Part shown: positions 1 to 7,102 of the stretch, in pieces
Layout: each line of letters starts with the position of its first letter
Numbering within the stretch: the first letter of the stretch is position 1
DNA from: an uncultured Rhodoluna sp.
GTDB lineage: Bacteria; Actinomycetota; Actinomycetes; Actinomycetales; Microbacteriaceae
Assembly (NCBI GenBank): GCA_937898095.1
Contig: CALDKR010000036.1
Span: 1-19,005 of the forward strand
Direction of reading: 5' to 3'
Length of the DNA stretch: 19,005 nucleotides
The notes under the pieces: generated by a model
Told to the model about the DNA's origin: nothing
The model's input: only the letters and a program-made list of their open reading frames with translations
Database searches by the model: none
Position numbers and translations under genes: made by a program

Positions 1-15
1 GTGCTCTTCCGATCT
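1..15. other. Residual Illumina adapter sequence at contig edge
   Basis: The first 15 bases, GTGCTCTTCCGATCT, are identical to the 3' end of the Illumina TruSeq read-2 adapter. They sit at the very start of the window, where such a remnant is expected when a contig end is not trimmed. They should be treated as assembly artefact and not as genome sequence. The reading frame of the following gene happens to stay open through them, so the first four or five codons of any automatic partial call here would be artificial. Confidence 0.93.
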
Positions 16-16
16 T

Positions 17-646
17 GCACTCGGTGCCACTGCGGCGAACGCAACCGTAGTCACCGGATCGCTACCGAACGGAGCAACGCAAGTTACCTCTGTGCTTTCG
101 CAACCAATTAGCCAGTGGATAAAGCACATGCTCTTGGTGAGTGACAACACTCAGGCTGAGTTCTTGGCGCGACTTGTTTCGCTAAAGCAAGGCTTCGATG
201 GATCATTCAGTTCGCTAAACCAAGCGTTCAAGCGAGCGCTAACTGGAACATCACTCGACTCAAGCAGTCTGATTATCAAGGATGGCAGCGGGCTATCAAA
301 CTTCAATGCAGTTCCTCCGGTGTACCTAGCCAAACTCTCCAAGCTAATCCTTAATGGTGGTGGCAACTACCAGGTAGTGCTGCAGGGACTCCCAATCGCT
401 GGTGAGAGCGGCTCACTGTCCTCTCGATTCAAGGGCGACAATGTCGATGCCTCCGGTCATATCATTGCCAAGACAGGCTGGATCAAGAAGGGGTACACGC
501 TTGCCGGAATCATCAATTCAGCCGACGGCACTCACCTGGTTTTTGCGGTCTACGCACTTGGCAATGTCAAGGATGATGCCAAGCAGGCGATTGATGATTT
601 AGTCACTGCAATGTATCGCTGCGGAAACACGCTTTCTAACGATTAG
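17..646 (+). CDS. dacB: D-alanyl-D-alanine carboxypeptidase, PBP4/DacB family (peptidase S13), C-terminal part
   Basis: This is a penicillin-binding protein of class C that trims or cleaves peptidoglycan peptides outside the membrane. Only the C-terminal part is present: the frame is open to the left edge with no start, and the SxxK nucleophile region lies outside. Visible family motifs are SDN at bases 140-148 (second active-site motif, followed by QAEFLARL), DGSGLS further on, and KTG at bases 470-478 (third active-site motif, followed by a strand typical of the penicillin-binding fold, YTLAGII). An internal ATG at 92 is not a credible start because homologous sequence continues upstream of it. 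The stop TAG overlaps the TAA of the convergent galK by four bases. The gene is unrelated to the galactose functions beside it. Family assignment is firm; the exact gene name is less so. Confidence 0.88.
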   Translation, partial: ALGATAANATVVTGSLPNGATQVTSVLSQPISQWIKHMLLVSDNTQAEFLARLVSLKQGFDGSFSSLNQAFKRALTGTSLDSSSLIIKDGSGLSNFNAVPPVYLAKLSKLILNGGGNYQVVLQGLPIAGESGSLSSRFKGDNVDASGHIIAKTGWIKKGYTLAGIINSADGTHLVFAVYALGNVKDDAKQAIDDLVTAMYRCGNTLSND

Positions 647-1734
647 TTTTCGCGCTGTGCGCCGGCTGATGCCAGAACGGTGAAGGTGTTTGGAGTTGCA
701 AAACCACGTCGGGCGAATTCGGCAATAACCGCTTGACTAATCTCAGCCGTTTTCGATTTTGGAACTAACGCAATTGCTGCACCACCAAAACCGCCGCCGG
801 TCATTCGGGAACCAATTGCGCCGGCAGACATCGAAGTCTCTACGGCAACGTCAAGTTCCTCGATAGATATTTCGAAATCATCACGCATTGACGCATGTGA
901 TGCCAACATCAAGTCTCCAATTGCTAGCGGACCTCGTGACTTTAGAGTTTCTACGGTTTTCAGCACTCGAGAGTTTTCAGTCAACACGTGCTTCATACGG
1001 CGGTAGGTTAGGCCATCAAGAATTTCTTTAGCTTTGATTAGATCGTTTTCATCAAGATCTCTCAAAGACTTAACACCGAAAGCTTCTGCTGCACGTTCAC
1101 AGGCTGCTCGACGTTCAGCGTATCCGCCATCAACCAAACGGTGTGCGACTCGAGTATCTATGACCAAAAGCTCGAGATTGTTTTCGTCGAAACCTAGTGG
1201 AACGTTCTCAATTTCGAGTGTTCTGCAATCCAAGAAAACGGCGTGATCTGCTTTTCCAAAAATCGAGGCAGATTGATCCATGATTCCTGTTGGTGCTCCA
1301 ACAATTTCGTTTTCGCCAAGCTGGCCGGCACGGGCCAATTGGCTTTTTGCCAGCCCGGCATTCCAAAGTTCGTTTAGAGCAGTGCCGACGGCACACTCAA
1401 TCGCAGCGGAAGACGATAGTCCGGCACCGACCGGAACGTCAGAGCGAATGTGGGCGTCAAAACCGATACCAGGGTTACCGCTTAGCTGCTGAATGGCCCA
1501 AGCTACGCCAAGCGGGTAGGCTGCCCAGTCTTCGCGCGGGCGAATTTGGTCTAGCGACACCTCGATTGCCTCTGGCGAGAAGTCACTGGTGACTCGAGCA
1601 ATTCCGTCGCTGCGCAGGCTGACTTCAGCGAAAGTTCGGCGATTGATAGCGAACGGAAGTACGAAACCCTCGTTGTAGTCGGTATGTTCTCCGATTAGGT
1701 TTACTCGGCCGGGAGCCGACCAAACCTCACTCAA
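643..1734 (-). CDS. galK: Galactokinase (GHMP kinase)
   Basis: Phosphorylates galactose to galactose-1-phosphate with ATP, the first committed step of the Leloir pathway, in the cytoplasm. The 363-residue protein has all signatures: the galactokinase motif RVNLIGEHTDY at residues 10-20 with catalytic Arg10, the GHMP ATP-binding segment VPVGAGLSSSAA at about 100-111, the catalytic base in IMDQS (Asp153), and the C-terminal SRMTGGGFGG glycine-rich segment. The start is a TTG at 1734-1732; its TTGA overlaps the galT stop, so translation is probably coupled, and a GAGG lies seven bases upstream. Starting here leaves nine residues before the conserved motif, which is short for the family but plausible. 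Third gene of the galR-galT-galK operon. Length is slightly below most bacterial GalK proteins (about 380-390). Confidence 0.96.
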   Translation of the reverse strand: MSEVWSAPGRVNLIGEHTDYNEGFVLPFAINRRTFAEVSLRSDGIARVTSDFSPEAIEVSLDQIRPREDWAAYPLGVAWAIQQLSGNPGIGFDAHIRSDVPVGAGLSSSAAIECAVGTALNELWNAGLAKSQLARAGQLGENEIVGAPTGIMDQSASIFGKADHAVFLDCRTLEIENVPLGFDENNLELLVIDTRVAHRLVDGGYAERRAACERAAEAFGVKSLRDLDENDLIKAKEILDGLTYRRMKHVLTENSRVLKTVETLKSRGPLAIGDLMLASHASMRDDFEISIEELDVAVETSMSAGAIGSRMTGGGFGGAAIALVPKSKTAEISQAVIAEFARRGFATPNTFTVLASAGAQREN

Positions 1735-2819
1735 CTGAGGGCCTCGCGCAATTGCCCTGCAGTTGTTTCAGGTGGAAAATCAGCGATGAAAGCACCCATC
1801 GCCGATTCAGATCCGGCTAGGTATTTGAGTTTGTCGGCAGCACGTCGAGGCGAAGTGATTTGCAACTGTAGACGTACGTTCTTACCGGCGTCTACCAGTG
1901 GCGCTTGGTGCCAGGCCGAAATATAAGGAGTAGGGGTTTCGTAAATTTCATCTAGAGCGTGAAGCAAGCGACGATATGTTTCGGCCAATTCGTCTTTTTC
2001 ATCTCCGGTTAGCTGAGCGAGATTTTGAACGTGACGGTGTGGAAGTAGGTGAATCTCGATAGGCCATCTTCCGGCAAACGGAACGTATGCGGTGAAGTTA
2101 TCGGTCCTGATAAGTTCACGCGCCGAGCCTTGCTCAAATTTCAAAGTCTCGGCAAAAAGATCATCACCAAATTTGGAAATTGAATCTAACAATTTTGTAG
2201 TTCGTGGTGTGACAAATGGGTAAGCATAAATTTGACCGTGCGGGTGATGCAGGGTCACGCCGATTTCTTGCCCGCGGTTTTCAAAAGGAAAAACCTGTCG
2301 AACTCCGGGCAGTGACTGCAGTGCCTCGGTGCGCTGCGCCCAAGCCTCGATAACTGTTCTAACGCGCTCAACGGGCATCGAGCCAAGTGCGCCTAGGTGC
2401 TCTGAGCCGAAAACTACAACCTCGCAGCGACCAACCGATTTTCGGGTTGAACCAAGCTCAAAATTTGCAACGCGTGAATAGTTTGGGTCATCTATGTCAA
2501 GCAGATCGGGCCCAAATGCCGGGCTTTTGTTTTCAAACACTGCAACGTCAAACTGGTCCGGCAGCTCAGAAGGATTGTCTTCGCTGGTTGGGCACAGCGG
2601 GCACTGGTGTGCCGGCGGCAAAAATGCTCGACCATTTCTCGCAGCCGCAATCGAAATCCAATCACCGGTTAGAGAATCAAGGCGCATCTCGGCAACGGCC
2701 GGCCTTGGCCCAAGCGTGCGCTTGTCAGCAGCACGCTCGGCGGTCAGTGCGGTGTTTTCGTCATCAAAATAAATTAGGTCACGACCATCGGCGAGCTTGG
2801 CATCAATTTTGCGAATCAT
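1731..2819 (-). CDS. galT: Galactose-1-phosphate uridylyltransferase
   Basis: Exchanges UMP between UDP-glucose and galactose-1-phosphate, giving UDP-galactose and glucose-1-phosphate, the second Leloir step. The 362-residue protein carries a CPLC zinc pair (Cys73, Cys76) and the active-site motif HPHGQ at 192-196, whose second histidine (His194) corresponds to the uridylylated nucleophile of the family. Further segments such as ENRGQEIG before the active site and the C-terminal WHQAP region are typical. The ATG start overlaps the TGA of the upstream regulator gene (ATGA), and its own TGA overlaps the TTG of galK. The three genes are therefore one translationally coupled unit. The enzyme needs UDP-galactose 4-epimerase for turnover; no galE is in the window. 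Confidence 0.96.
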   Translation of the reverse strand: MIRKIDAKLADGRDLIYFDDENTALTAERAADKRTLGPRPAVAEMRLDSLTGDWISIAAARNGRAFLPPAHQCPLCPTSEDNPSELPDQFDVAVFENKSPAFGPDLLDIDDPNYSRVANFELGSTRKSVGRCEVVVFGSEHLGALGSMPVERVRTVIEAWAQRTEALQSLPGVRQVFPFENRGQEIGVTLHHPHGQIYAYPFVTPRTTKLLDSISKFGDDLFAETLKFEQGSARELIRTDNFTAYVPFAGRWPIEIHLLPHRHVQNLAQLTGDEKDELAETYRRLLHALDEIYETPTPYISAWHQAPLVDAGKNVRLQLQITSPRRAADKLKYLAGSESAMGAFIADFPPETTAGQLREALS

Positions 2820-3622
2820 AGAAGACCCCGGCTGATGTTTTCGAGTTCGGCTGAAACTAGCTGCACTTGGTTCACGTGCTGTTTAAGCTCAGCAAGAGCT
2901 TCAGCCCCTAGACCCGAATCGGTGATTAACACATCGGCATCTGACAACTTCGCGAACGTGCTAAAGCCAACTTGGCCCCACTTCGTGTGGTCAGCAAGAA
3001 CAACGAGGCGCTTGGCTCTCGATCGAATCGCGAGGTTGGTTTCTGATTCAAAGAGGTTAGGTGAGCTGTATCCGCCGCGCACATCCATGCCGTGTGTGCC
3101 CATGAAAACTATGTCGACATTCACTTTGTCAAAAGTTTGAATCGCAATTTCGCCAACCAGCGAGTCGGTGGGGGTGCGCATTCCGCCGGCCAAAATAACT
3201 GTCTGGTCTGAGCGACCTTCGCTGTGCAAATAATCAGACACCGGCAAAGAATTTGTAACCACGGTTAGACGAGGAATGTCTTTGATGTGGCGAGACATTG
3301 CAAAAACCGAGCTTCCGCCCATCATTGCGATTGCAGCACCTGGCTGCACCAACTCGGCAGCTTTCGCAGCGATGGCATCTTTTGTTACTTGCTCACGCAA
3401 CGACTTTGACTTGAACGGCGGTTCTGTGGCCGGAGATTGCTCAAGAATCGCGGTCGCGCCACCGTGCACCTTGTCAACAAGGCCTTGTTCGGCAAGCGTA
3501 TCGATGTCGCGTCGAACCGTCATTTCAGAGACATCTAGCGAGTCAGCCAACTCCGAAATGCGCGCAGCTCCTAGCTTCCCGACATATTCGAGAATCATCG
3601 TTTGGCGCTGTGCAGCTAGCAT
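2816..3622 (-). CDS. DeoR/GlpR-family transcriptional regulator of the galactose locus
   Basis: The 268-residue protein has an N-terminal DeoR-type winged helix-turn-helix (residues about 5-57, with RISELADSLDVSEMTVRRDI and the wing LVDKVHGGA), then a DeoR C-terminal sensor domain related to sugar-phosphate isomerases (MMGGSSVFAMSRHI). Family members normally repress sugar operons and are released by a phosphorylated sugar; galactose-1-phosphate or a related ester would be the obvious candidate here, as an inference. It is the first gene of the galT-galK operon and faces the divergent importer genes, so it probably controls both directions. The start at 3622 is supported by AGGAAG four bases upstream (3632-3627). 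A role as glycerol regulator (GlpR proper) cannot be excluded from sequence alone, but linkage favours galactosides. Confidence 0.9.
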   Translation of the reverse strand: MLAAQRQTMILEYVGKLGAARISELADSLDVSEMTVRRDIDTLAEQGLVDKVHGGATAILEQSPATEPPFKSKSLREQVTKDAIAAKAAELVQPGAAIAMMGGSSVFAMSRHIKDIPRLTVVTNSLPVSDYLHSEGRSDQTVILAGGMRTPTDSLVGEIAIQTFDKVNVDIVFMGTHGMDVRGGYSSPNLFESETNLAIRSRAKRLVVLADHTKWGQVGFSTFAKLSDADVLITDSGLGAEALAELKQHVNQVQLVSAELENISRGLL

Positions 3623-3708
3623 TCGGCTTCCTGTGTCTAGAACTTACTTTTACAACGATAGACATTGTTAGCTGCCGCGGATGACAGATTCCGTAACAAA
3701 TTGATTAC

Positions 3709-3738
3709 TTTTGTGAACTTTTGTGAAATTTTGTTTCG
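3709..3738 (+). promoter_or_regulatory. Putative operator: tandem 10-bp repeats with TTTTGTGAA core
   Basis: Two near-identical 10-mers, TTTTGTGAAC (3709-3718) and TTTTGTGAAA (3719-3728), are followed by a partial third, TTTTGTTTCG (3729-3738). The period is 10 bases, about one DNA turn, so all copies face the same side. A further TTTGTGAA lies at 3783-3790, just before the importer ribosome binding site. Direct-repeat operators are known for several DeoR-family regulators, and the divergent DeoR-type gene starts less than 100 bases away. The link between this protein and these repeats is an inference. Confidence 0.55.
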
Positions 3739-3750
3739 AACTGGTTCTAA
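3721..3750 (+). promoter_or_regulatory. Candidate promoter of the sugar importer operon
   Basis: TTGTGA (3721-3726) and TTCTAA (3745-3750) are separated by 18 bases and give a reasonable sigma-70-like pair. The -35 element would fall inside the tandem repeats, so a bound repressor would block polymerase. Matches to consensus are partial. No equally clear promoter could be picked for the leftward regulator-galT-galK operon in the same intergenic region. Confidence 0.3.
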
Positions 3751-3792
3751 CATCAATCCTGTTGGACAAATCCATGTCCAGGTTTGTGAATC

Positions 3793-3798
3793 AAGGAG
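3793..3798 (+). promoter_or_regulatory. Ribosome binding site that fixes the start of the first permease
   Basis: AAGGAG lies eight bases before the ATG at 3807. It is the best Shine-Dalgarno sequence in the region and argues against an in-frame upstream ATG at 3723. That upstream ATG would add 28 residues without homology and would lie inside the putative operator. Confidence 0.8.
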
Positions 3799-3806
3799 CA
3801 CTACGA

Positions 3807-4703
3807 ATGGCAACTGCCACCGTCAAAAAAGCGAAGCGACGCGGTGATTTTCTCACTGCGATCCCGTTTATGCTCCCTGCGCTAATCGGTCTTGCTGTCT
3901 TCGTGGTAGCACCGGGAATCCGTGGCATCTACCTTGCTTTCACTCAGTACGACGTCTTTAGCGAGCCTGTATTCATCGGTTTCGATAACTTCACCCGCAT
4001 GTTTCAAGACGAGCTGTTCTGGAACGCACTCTGGGTAACGCTGGAATACGTTCTAATCAACATCGGATTCCAAACTGTCATCGCTGTCTTTATCGCGGTG
4101 CTGCTTCACAGATTCACACGCTCATCTTTGGTTCGCGGAATTATCCTGGTGCCTTATTTGATTTCGAACGTCATTATCGCGTTGGTTTGGTACTGGCTGC
4201 TTGACTACAACCTAGGTCTAGTCAATGCGGTCATTGATTTCTTGCACCTGCCAAAGATCACATTCTTCGACGACGTGACCTCTATGCCAACCATCGCGCT
4301 GATTAACGTTTGGCGCCACATGGGCTACACCGCTCTATTGGTGTTCGCTGGCTTGCAGGCAATTCCTGACGATGTTTATGCAGCAGCAGCCGTTGATGGT
4401 GCATCTGAGTGGCGAACCTTCCGTTCAATCACGCTGCCTTTGCTTCGTCCGGTTCTGTCTTTCGTTCTTGTAATCACCATCACCGGAAGCTTCCAGATCT
4501 TCGACACAATCGCGGTCACCACCAACGGTGGCCCCGGAATCGCAACTAAGACGTTCTCGATTTGGATCGCTGACCAAGCGTGGGGAGCGTTTGACTTCGG
4601 ATACGCTTCAGCGATTTCAGTCTTCTTGATGGTCATGCTGTCGCTTATCGCGCTGCTGCAAACCAAGCTACTTCGCGCTAACCAGTCAGATTTGGATCGA
4701 TAA
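3807..4703 (+). CDS. Sugar ABC transporter permease, CUT1 family, MalF/LacF-like
   Basis: Integral membrane subunit of a carbohydrate uptake transporter (CUT1). From the ATG at 3807 it has 298 residues, normal for the smaller MalF-type permeases of Gram-positives. A basic N-terminus (KKAKRRG) precedes a first membrane segment (FMLPALIGLAVFVVAPGI); five further hydrophobic segments follow. The cytoplasmic EAA loop that docks the ATPase is visible as YAAAAVDGASEWRTFRSITLPLL. The frame also opens at 3723, but the Shine-Dalgarno and the typical N-terminus support 3807. It is followed after two bases by the second permease and is divergent from the regulator-galT-galK operon. Linkage to alpha- and beta-galactosidases points to a galactoside substrate. 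Confidence 0.92.
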   Translation: MATATVKKAKRRGDFLTAIPFMLPALIGLAVFVVAPGIRGIYLAFTQYDVFSEPVFIGFDNFTRMFQDELFWNALWVTLEYVLINIGFQTVIAVFIAVLLHRFTRSSLVRGIILVPYLISNVIIALVWYWLLDYNLGLVNAVIDFLHLPKITFFDDVTSMPTIALINVWRHMGYTALLVFAGLQAIPDDVYAAAAVDGASEWRTFRSITLPLLRPVLSFVLVITITGSFQIFDTIAVTTNGGPGIATKTFSIWIADQAWGAFDFGYASAISVFLMVMLSLIALLQTKLLRANQSDLDR

Positions 4704-4705
4704 CC

Positions 4706-5638
4706 ATGGCTCTAATGAAAAAGAAGCGCGCAACTGAGCACGACGACGCTTATCGCGTTCCGCAGTCACTCGGCACGAAGATCTTCGGCTATGTCTCGCT
4801 AACCATCATCATCTTGGTGACGCTGTTTCCGATTTACTGGATGCTGCGCACTGCGCTAAGCAACAACCGCACGTTGTTCGAAGACGCGCTCAGTCTTTTG
4901 CCACACAACTTCACCCTTGGCGGATTCCAGCGTGTTTTCGGTCTTGCAACCGAAGAACAGGCCATGGCAGAAGGTGGCTCTGGTGCGTCAATTAACTTCT
5001 TGCAGGCTTTCGCAAATTCAACCTTTATGTCGACTGTCATCTCAATTAGCCAGGTGTTTTTCAGTGCAGCCGCCGCATACGCGTTCTCGATTTTGCGCTG
5101 GAAGGGTCGCGACGGAGTGTTCTTCATTTTCTTGATTGCACTAACCGTTCCGGGCATCTTCTTGACGCTGCCTAACTTCTTGTTGATTCGCGACCTTGGC
5201 CTGCTGAACACGATGGCTGGAATCATGCTGCCTTCGCTGCTGATGGCACCGTTCGCAGTTTTCTTCTTGCGCCAGTTCTTCTTGGGCACAAACTTGAGCA
5301 TTATCGAGGCAGCCATTATCGATGGCGCAAATCACTTCAAGATCTTCCGCAGCATCGTGGCCCCAATAGCCATGCCACAGATCATCACGGTCTTTGTTTT
5401 GCAATTCATTTTTTATTGGAACGACTACCTATGGCCTTTCTATGTGGCCAACGGTGACCCTGCCGCAACTCCACTAACAGTTGCGCTAGGTGTGTTCAAA
5501 TCGCAGACCCCTCAAGGAAGCCCCGACTGGGGCGGCCTAATGGCCGGTGCTCTCGTAGCTGCCGTGCCAATGATCCTGCTAATGATCTTCTTCGGAAAGA
5601 AGATCGTGGGATCAATCCAAGCTTCCGGAGTCAAGTAG
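4706..5638 (+). CDS. Sugar ABC transporter permease, CUT1 family, MalG/LacG-like
   Basis: Second transmembrane subunit of the same importer, 310 residues. A first membrane segment (about 30-50, FGYVSLTIIILVTLFPIYWML) is followed by a periplasmic-side loop and five more hydrophobic segments. The EAA loop reads EAAIIDGANHFKIFRSIVAP, and the C-terminus (FFGKKIVGSIQASGVK) is characteristic of MalG-type proteins, which end in a region rich in GxxKG-like sequence. The gene begins two bases after the stop of the first permease with no strong ribosome binding site, so translation is likely coupled. A 25-residue glycine- and serine-rich insertion with a Glu/Ala stretch (EEQAMAEGGSGAS) lies in the first extracytoplasmic loop, a place where CUT1 permeases vary. 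No ATPase gene follows. Confidence 0.92.
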   Translation: MALMKKKRATEHDDAYRVPQSLGTKIFGYVSLTIIILVTLFPIYWMLRTALSNNRTLFEDALSLLPHNFTLGGFQRVFGLATEEQAMAEGGSGASINFLQAFANSTFMSTVISISQVFFSAAAAYAFSILRWKGRDGVFFIFLIALTVPGIFLTLPNFLLIRDLGLLNTMAGIMLPSLLMAPFAVFFLRQFFLGTNLSIIEAAIIDGANHFKIFRSIVAPIAMPQIITVFVLQFIFYWNDYLWPFYVANGDPAATPLTVALGVFKSQTPQGSPDWGGLMAGALVAAVPMILLMIFFGKKIVGSIQASGVK

Positions 5639-5718
5639 AGGAGAGACTCGACACCGGAAGGTCAGACAGCACAAGCGGTTTGGCCATAAATCAGTGATAA
5701 CCAAAGAAGGATGAAGTT

Positions 5719-7062
5719 ATGAAGTTCCTCAAAACTTCCGCAGCGATTCTTACCGCTGCAGCAGTTGTGGTTGGCATGGGCTCAGTCGCTCAGGCTGCAC
5801 CAAAGGCATCAGGCACCATCACCTACGGTCTATGGGACGCAAACCAGAAGCCAGGCTATGTAAAGTGTGCTGCTGCATTCAAGAAGCAATCAGGCGTGAC
5901 CGTGAAGATCGAGCAAATCGGTTGGGACGACTACTGGACCAAGGTTAACGCCGGGTTCGTATCAGGCAAGGGCTATGACGTTTTCACCTCGCACCTAGCT
6001 TTCTTCCCAGAATTCGCTGCTAAGAAGCAGATTCTGCCTCTAACTAGCTACATCAAGCGCGACAAGGTTGTTGTTGACGCTACCTACCAGCCAGGCCTAG
6101 CTGCCCTATGGCGCGACCCAGCAGGAACCCAGTACGGTCTTCCAAAAGACTTCGACACCATCGGTCTTTTCTACAACAAGAAGCTTGCTGACGCCGCTGG
6201 CGTTAACCTAAGCAACTTGAACTGGAACCCAACCAACGGTGGAACCTACGAGAAGGCAATCGCCAAGCTAACCGTTGACAAGAACGGCAAGCACGGCGAC
6301 GAGGCTGGCTTCGACCCTAAGAACGTTGCAACCTATGGTCTATGGCTATCAGGTTCAGGTGGCGGTAACGGTCAGACCGAGTGGTCATTCCTTGCAGCTG
6401 CTAACGGCTGGAAGGTCAACGACGGCCCATGGAACTCTAACTACCACTATGACTCAAAGAAGCTGTCAGACACTTTGAAGTGGTGGCAGGGTCTTATCGC
6501 AAAGGGCTACATGCCATCACTTGCTCAGAGCAAGGGCATCAGCGGCCAGGACCAGCTTGCAGCTGGTAAGGCAGCAATCCTAAGCGAGGGCTCATGGAAC
6601 ACTGGTTCAATCTTCGGCAAGAAGAACGCAACCTTCACCCCAGCACTAGCTGCGACCCCTGTTGGTCCAACCGGCAAGCGTGCATCTATGTACAACGGTC
6701 TAGCTGACAACATCTACAAGGGCACCAAGAACCCAGAGGCTGCATGGCAGTGGGTCAAGTTCCTGGGCTCAGCAGATTGCCAGAACATCATCGCCGGTGA
6801 GGCAACCGTATTCCCAGCTATCCCAGCAGCAACCAAGAAGGCCGTAGCAACCTTCAACGCCAAGGGAATCAATGTTGACGCACTTTACGTTCACATCAAG
6901 AACAAGACCACCTTCTTGTTCCCAATTGCGAACAAGAAGTCTCAGGTTGACGACATCATTGGCCCAGTGATGGACAACATCATGGGTGGCAAGGTTGCTG
7001 GCGACCAGATCGATGAGCAGCTAGCAATTGCTAACTCAAAGATCAAGCGACTATTCGGCTAG
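5719..7062 (+). CDS. Extracellular solute-binding protein of CUT1 sugar ABC transporter
   Basis: Binds the sugar outside the membrane and delivers it to the two permeases encoded just upstream. The 447-residue protein has a signal peptide (MKFLKTSAAILTAAAVVVGM, then AQA cleavage site near residue 27) and the family-1 solute-binding fold pattern: ITYGLWDAN strand, KQSGVTVKIEQIGWDDYWTK, GKGYDVF, YGLPKDFDTIGLFYNK and, late, KNPEAAWQWVKFL. The signal peptide has no lipobox cysteine; the first cysteine is far inside the mature protein. AAGAAGG lies eight bases before the ATG at 5719; an ATG at 5711 is closed after three codons. Codon choice is strongly skewed to C-ending codons and AAG, unlike its neighbours, suggesting high expression. 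An 80-base gap to the permease gene shows no clear extra promoter. Confidence 0.93.
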   Translation: MKFLKTSAAILTAAAVVVGMGSVAQAAPKASGTITYGLWDANQKPGYVKCAAAFKKQSGVTVKIEQIGWDDYWTKVNAGFVSGKGYDVFTSHLAFFPEFAAKKQILPLTSYIKRDKVVVDATYQPGLAALWRDPAGTQYGLPKDFDTIGLFYNKKLADAAGVNLSNLNWNPTNGGTYEKAIAKLTVDKNGKHGDEAGFDPKNVATYGLWLSGSGGGNGQTEWSFLAAANGWKVNDGPWNSNYHYDSKKLSDTLKWWQGLIAKGYMPSLAQSKGISGQDQLAAGKAAILSEGSWNTGSIFGKKNATFTPALAATPVGPTGKRASMYNGLADNIYKGTKNPEAAWQWVKFLGSADCQNIIAGEATVFPAIPAATKKAVATFNAKGINVDALYVHIKNKTTFLFPIANKKSQVDDIIGPVMDNIMGGKVAGDQIDEQLAIANSKIKRLFG

Positions 7063-7078
7063 TCAATCTAGACGAATT

Positions 7079-7094
7079 ATCTGATTTATCAGAT
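7079..7094. repeat. Inverted repeat ATCTGA-ttta-TCAGAT
   Basis: A six-base perfect inverted repeat with a four-base loop lies 17 bases after the binding-protein stop and nine bases before a much stronger stem-loop. It could form a small RNA hairpin or be a protein site; its function cannot be decided from sequence. Confidence 0.5.
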
Positions 7095-7102
7095 GCGAGA
7101 GG

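Noticed and set aside
2387..2821. 144-codon plus-strand frame over galT
   Set aside because: Gln/Arg-rich shadow of galT with no ribosome binding site or family resemblance.
3723..3806. Upstream in-frame ATG extending the first permease by 28 residues
   Set aside because: It lies inside the tandem repeats, has no ribosome binding site, and the added residues do not look like a permease N-terminus; the ATG at 3807 has AAGGAG at good spacing.
4834..5316. 160-codon open frame antisense to the second permease
   Set aside because: Composition is that of a reversed membrane protein frame; no motif, and the sense strand encodes an intact CUT1 permease.
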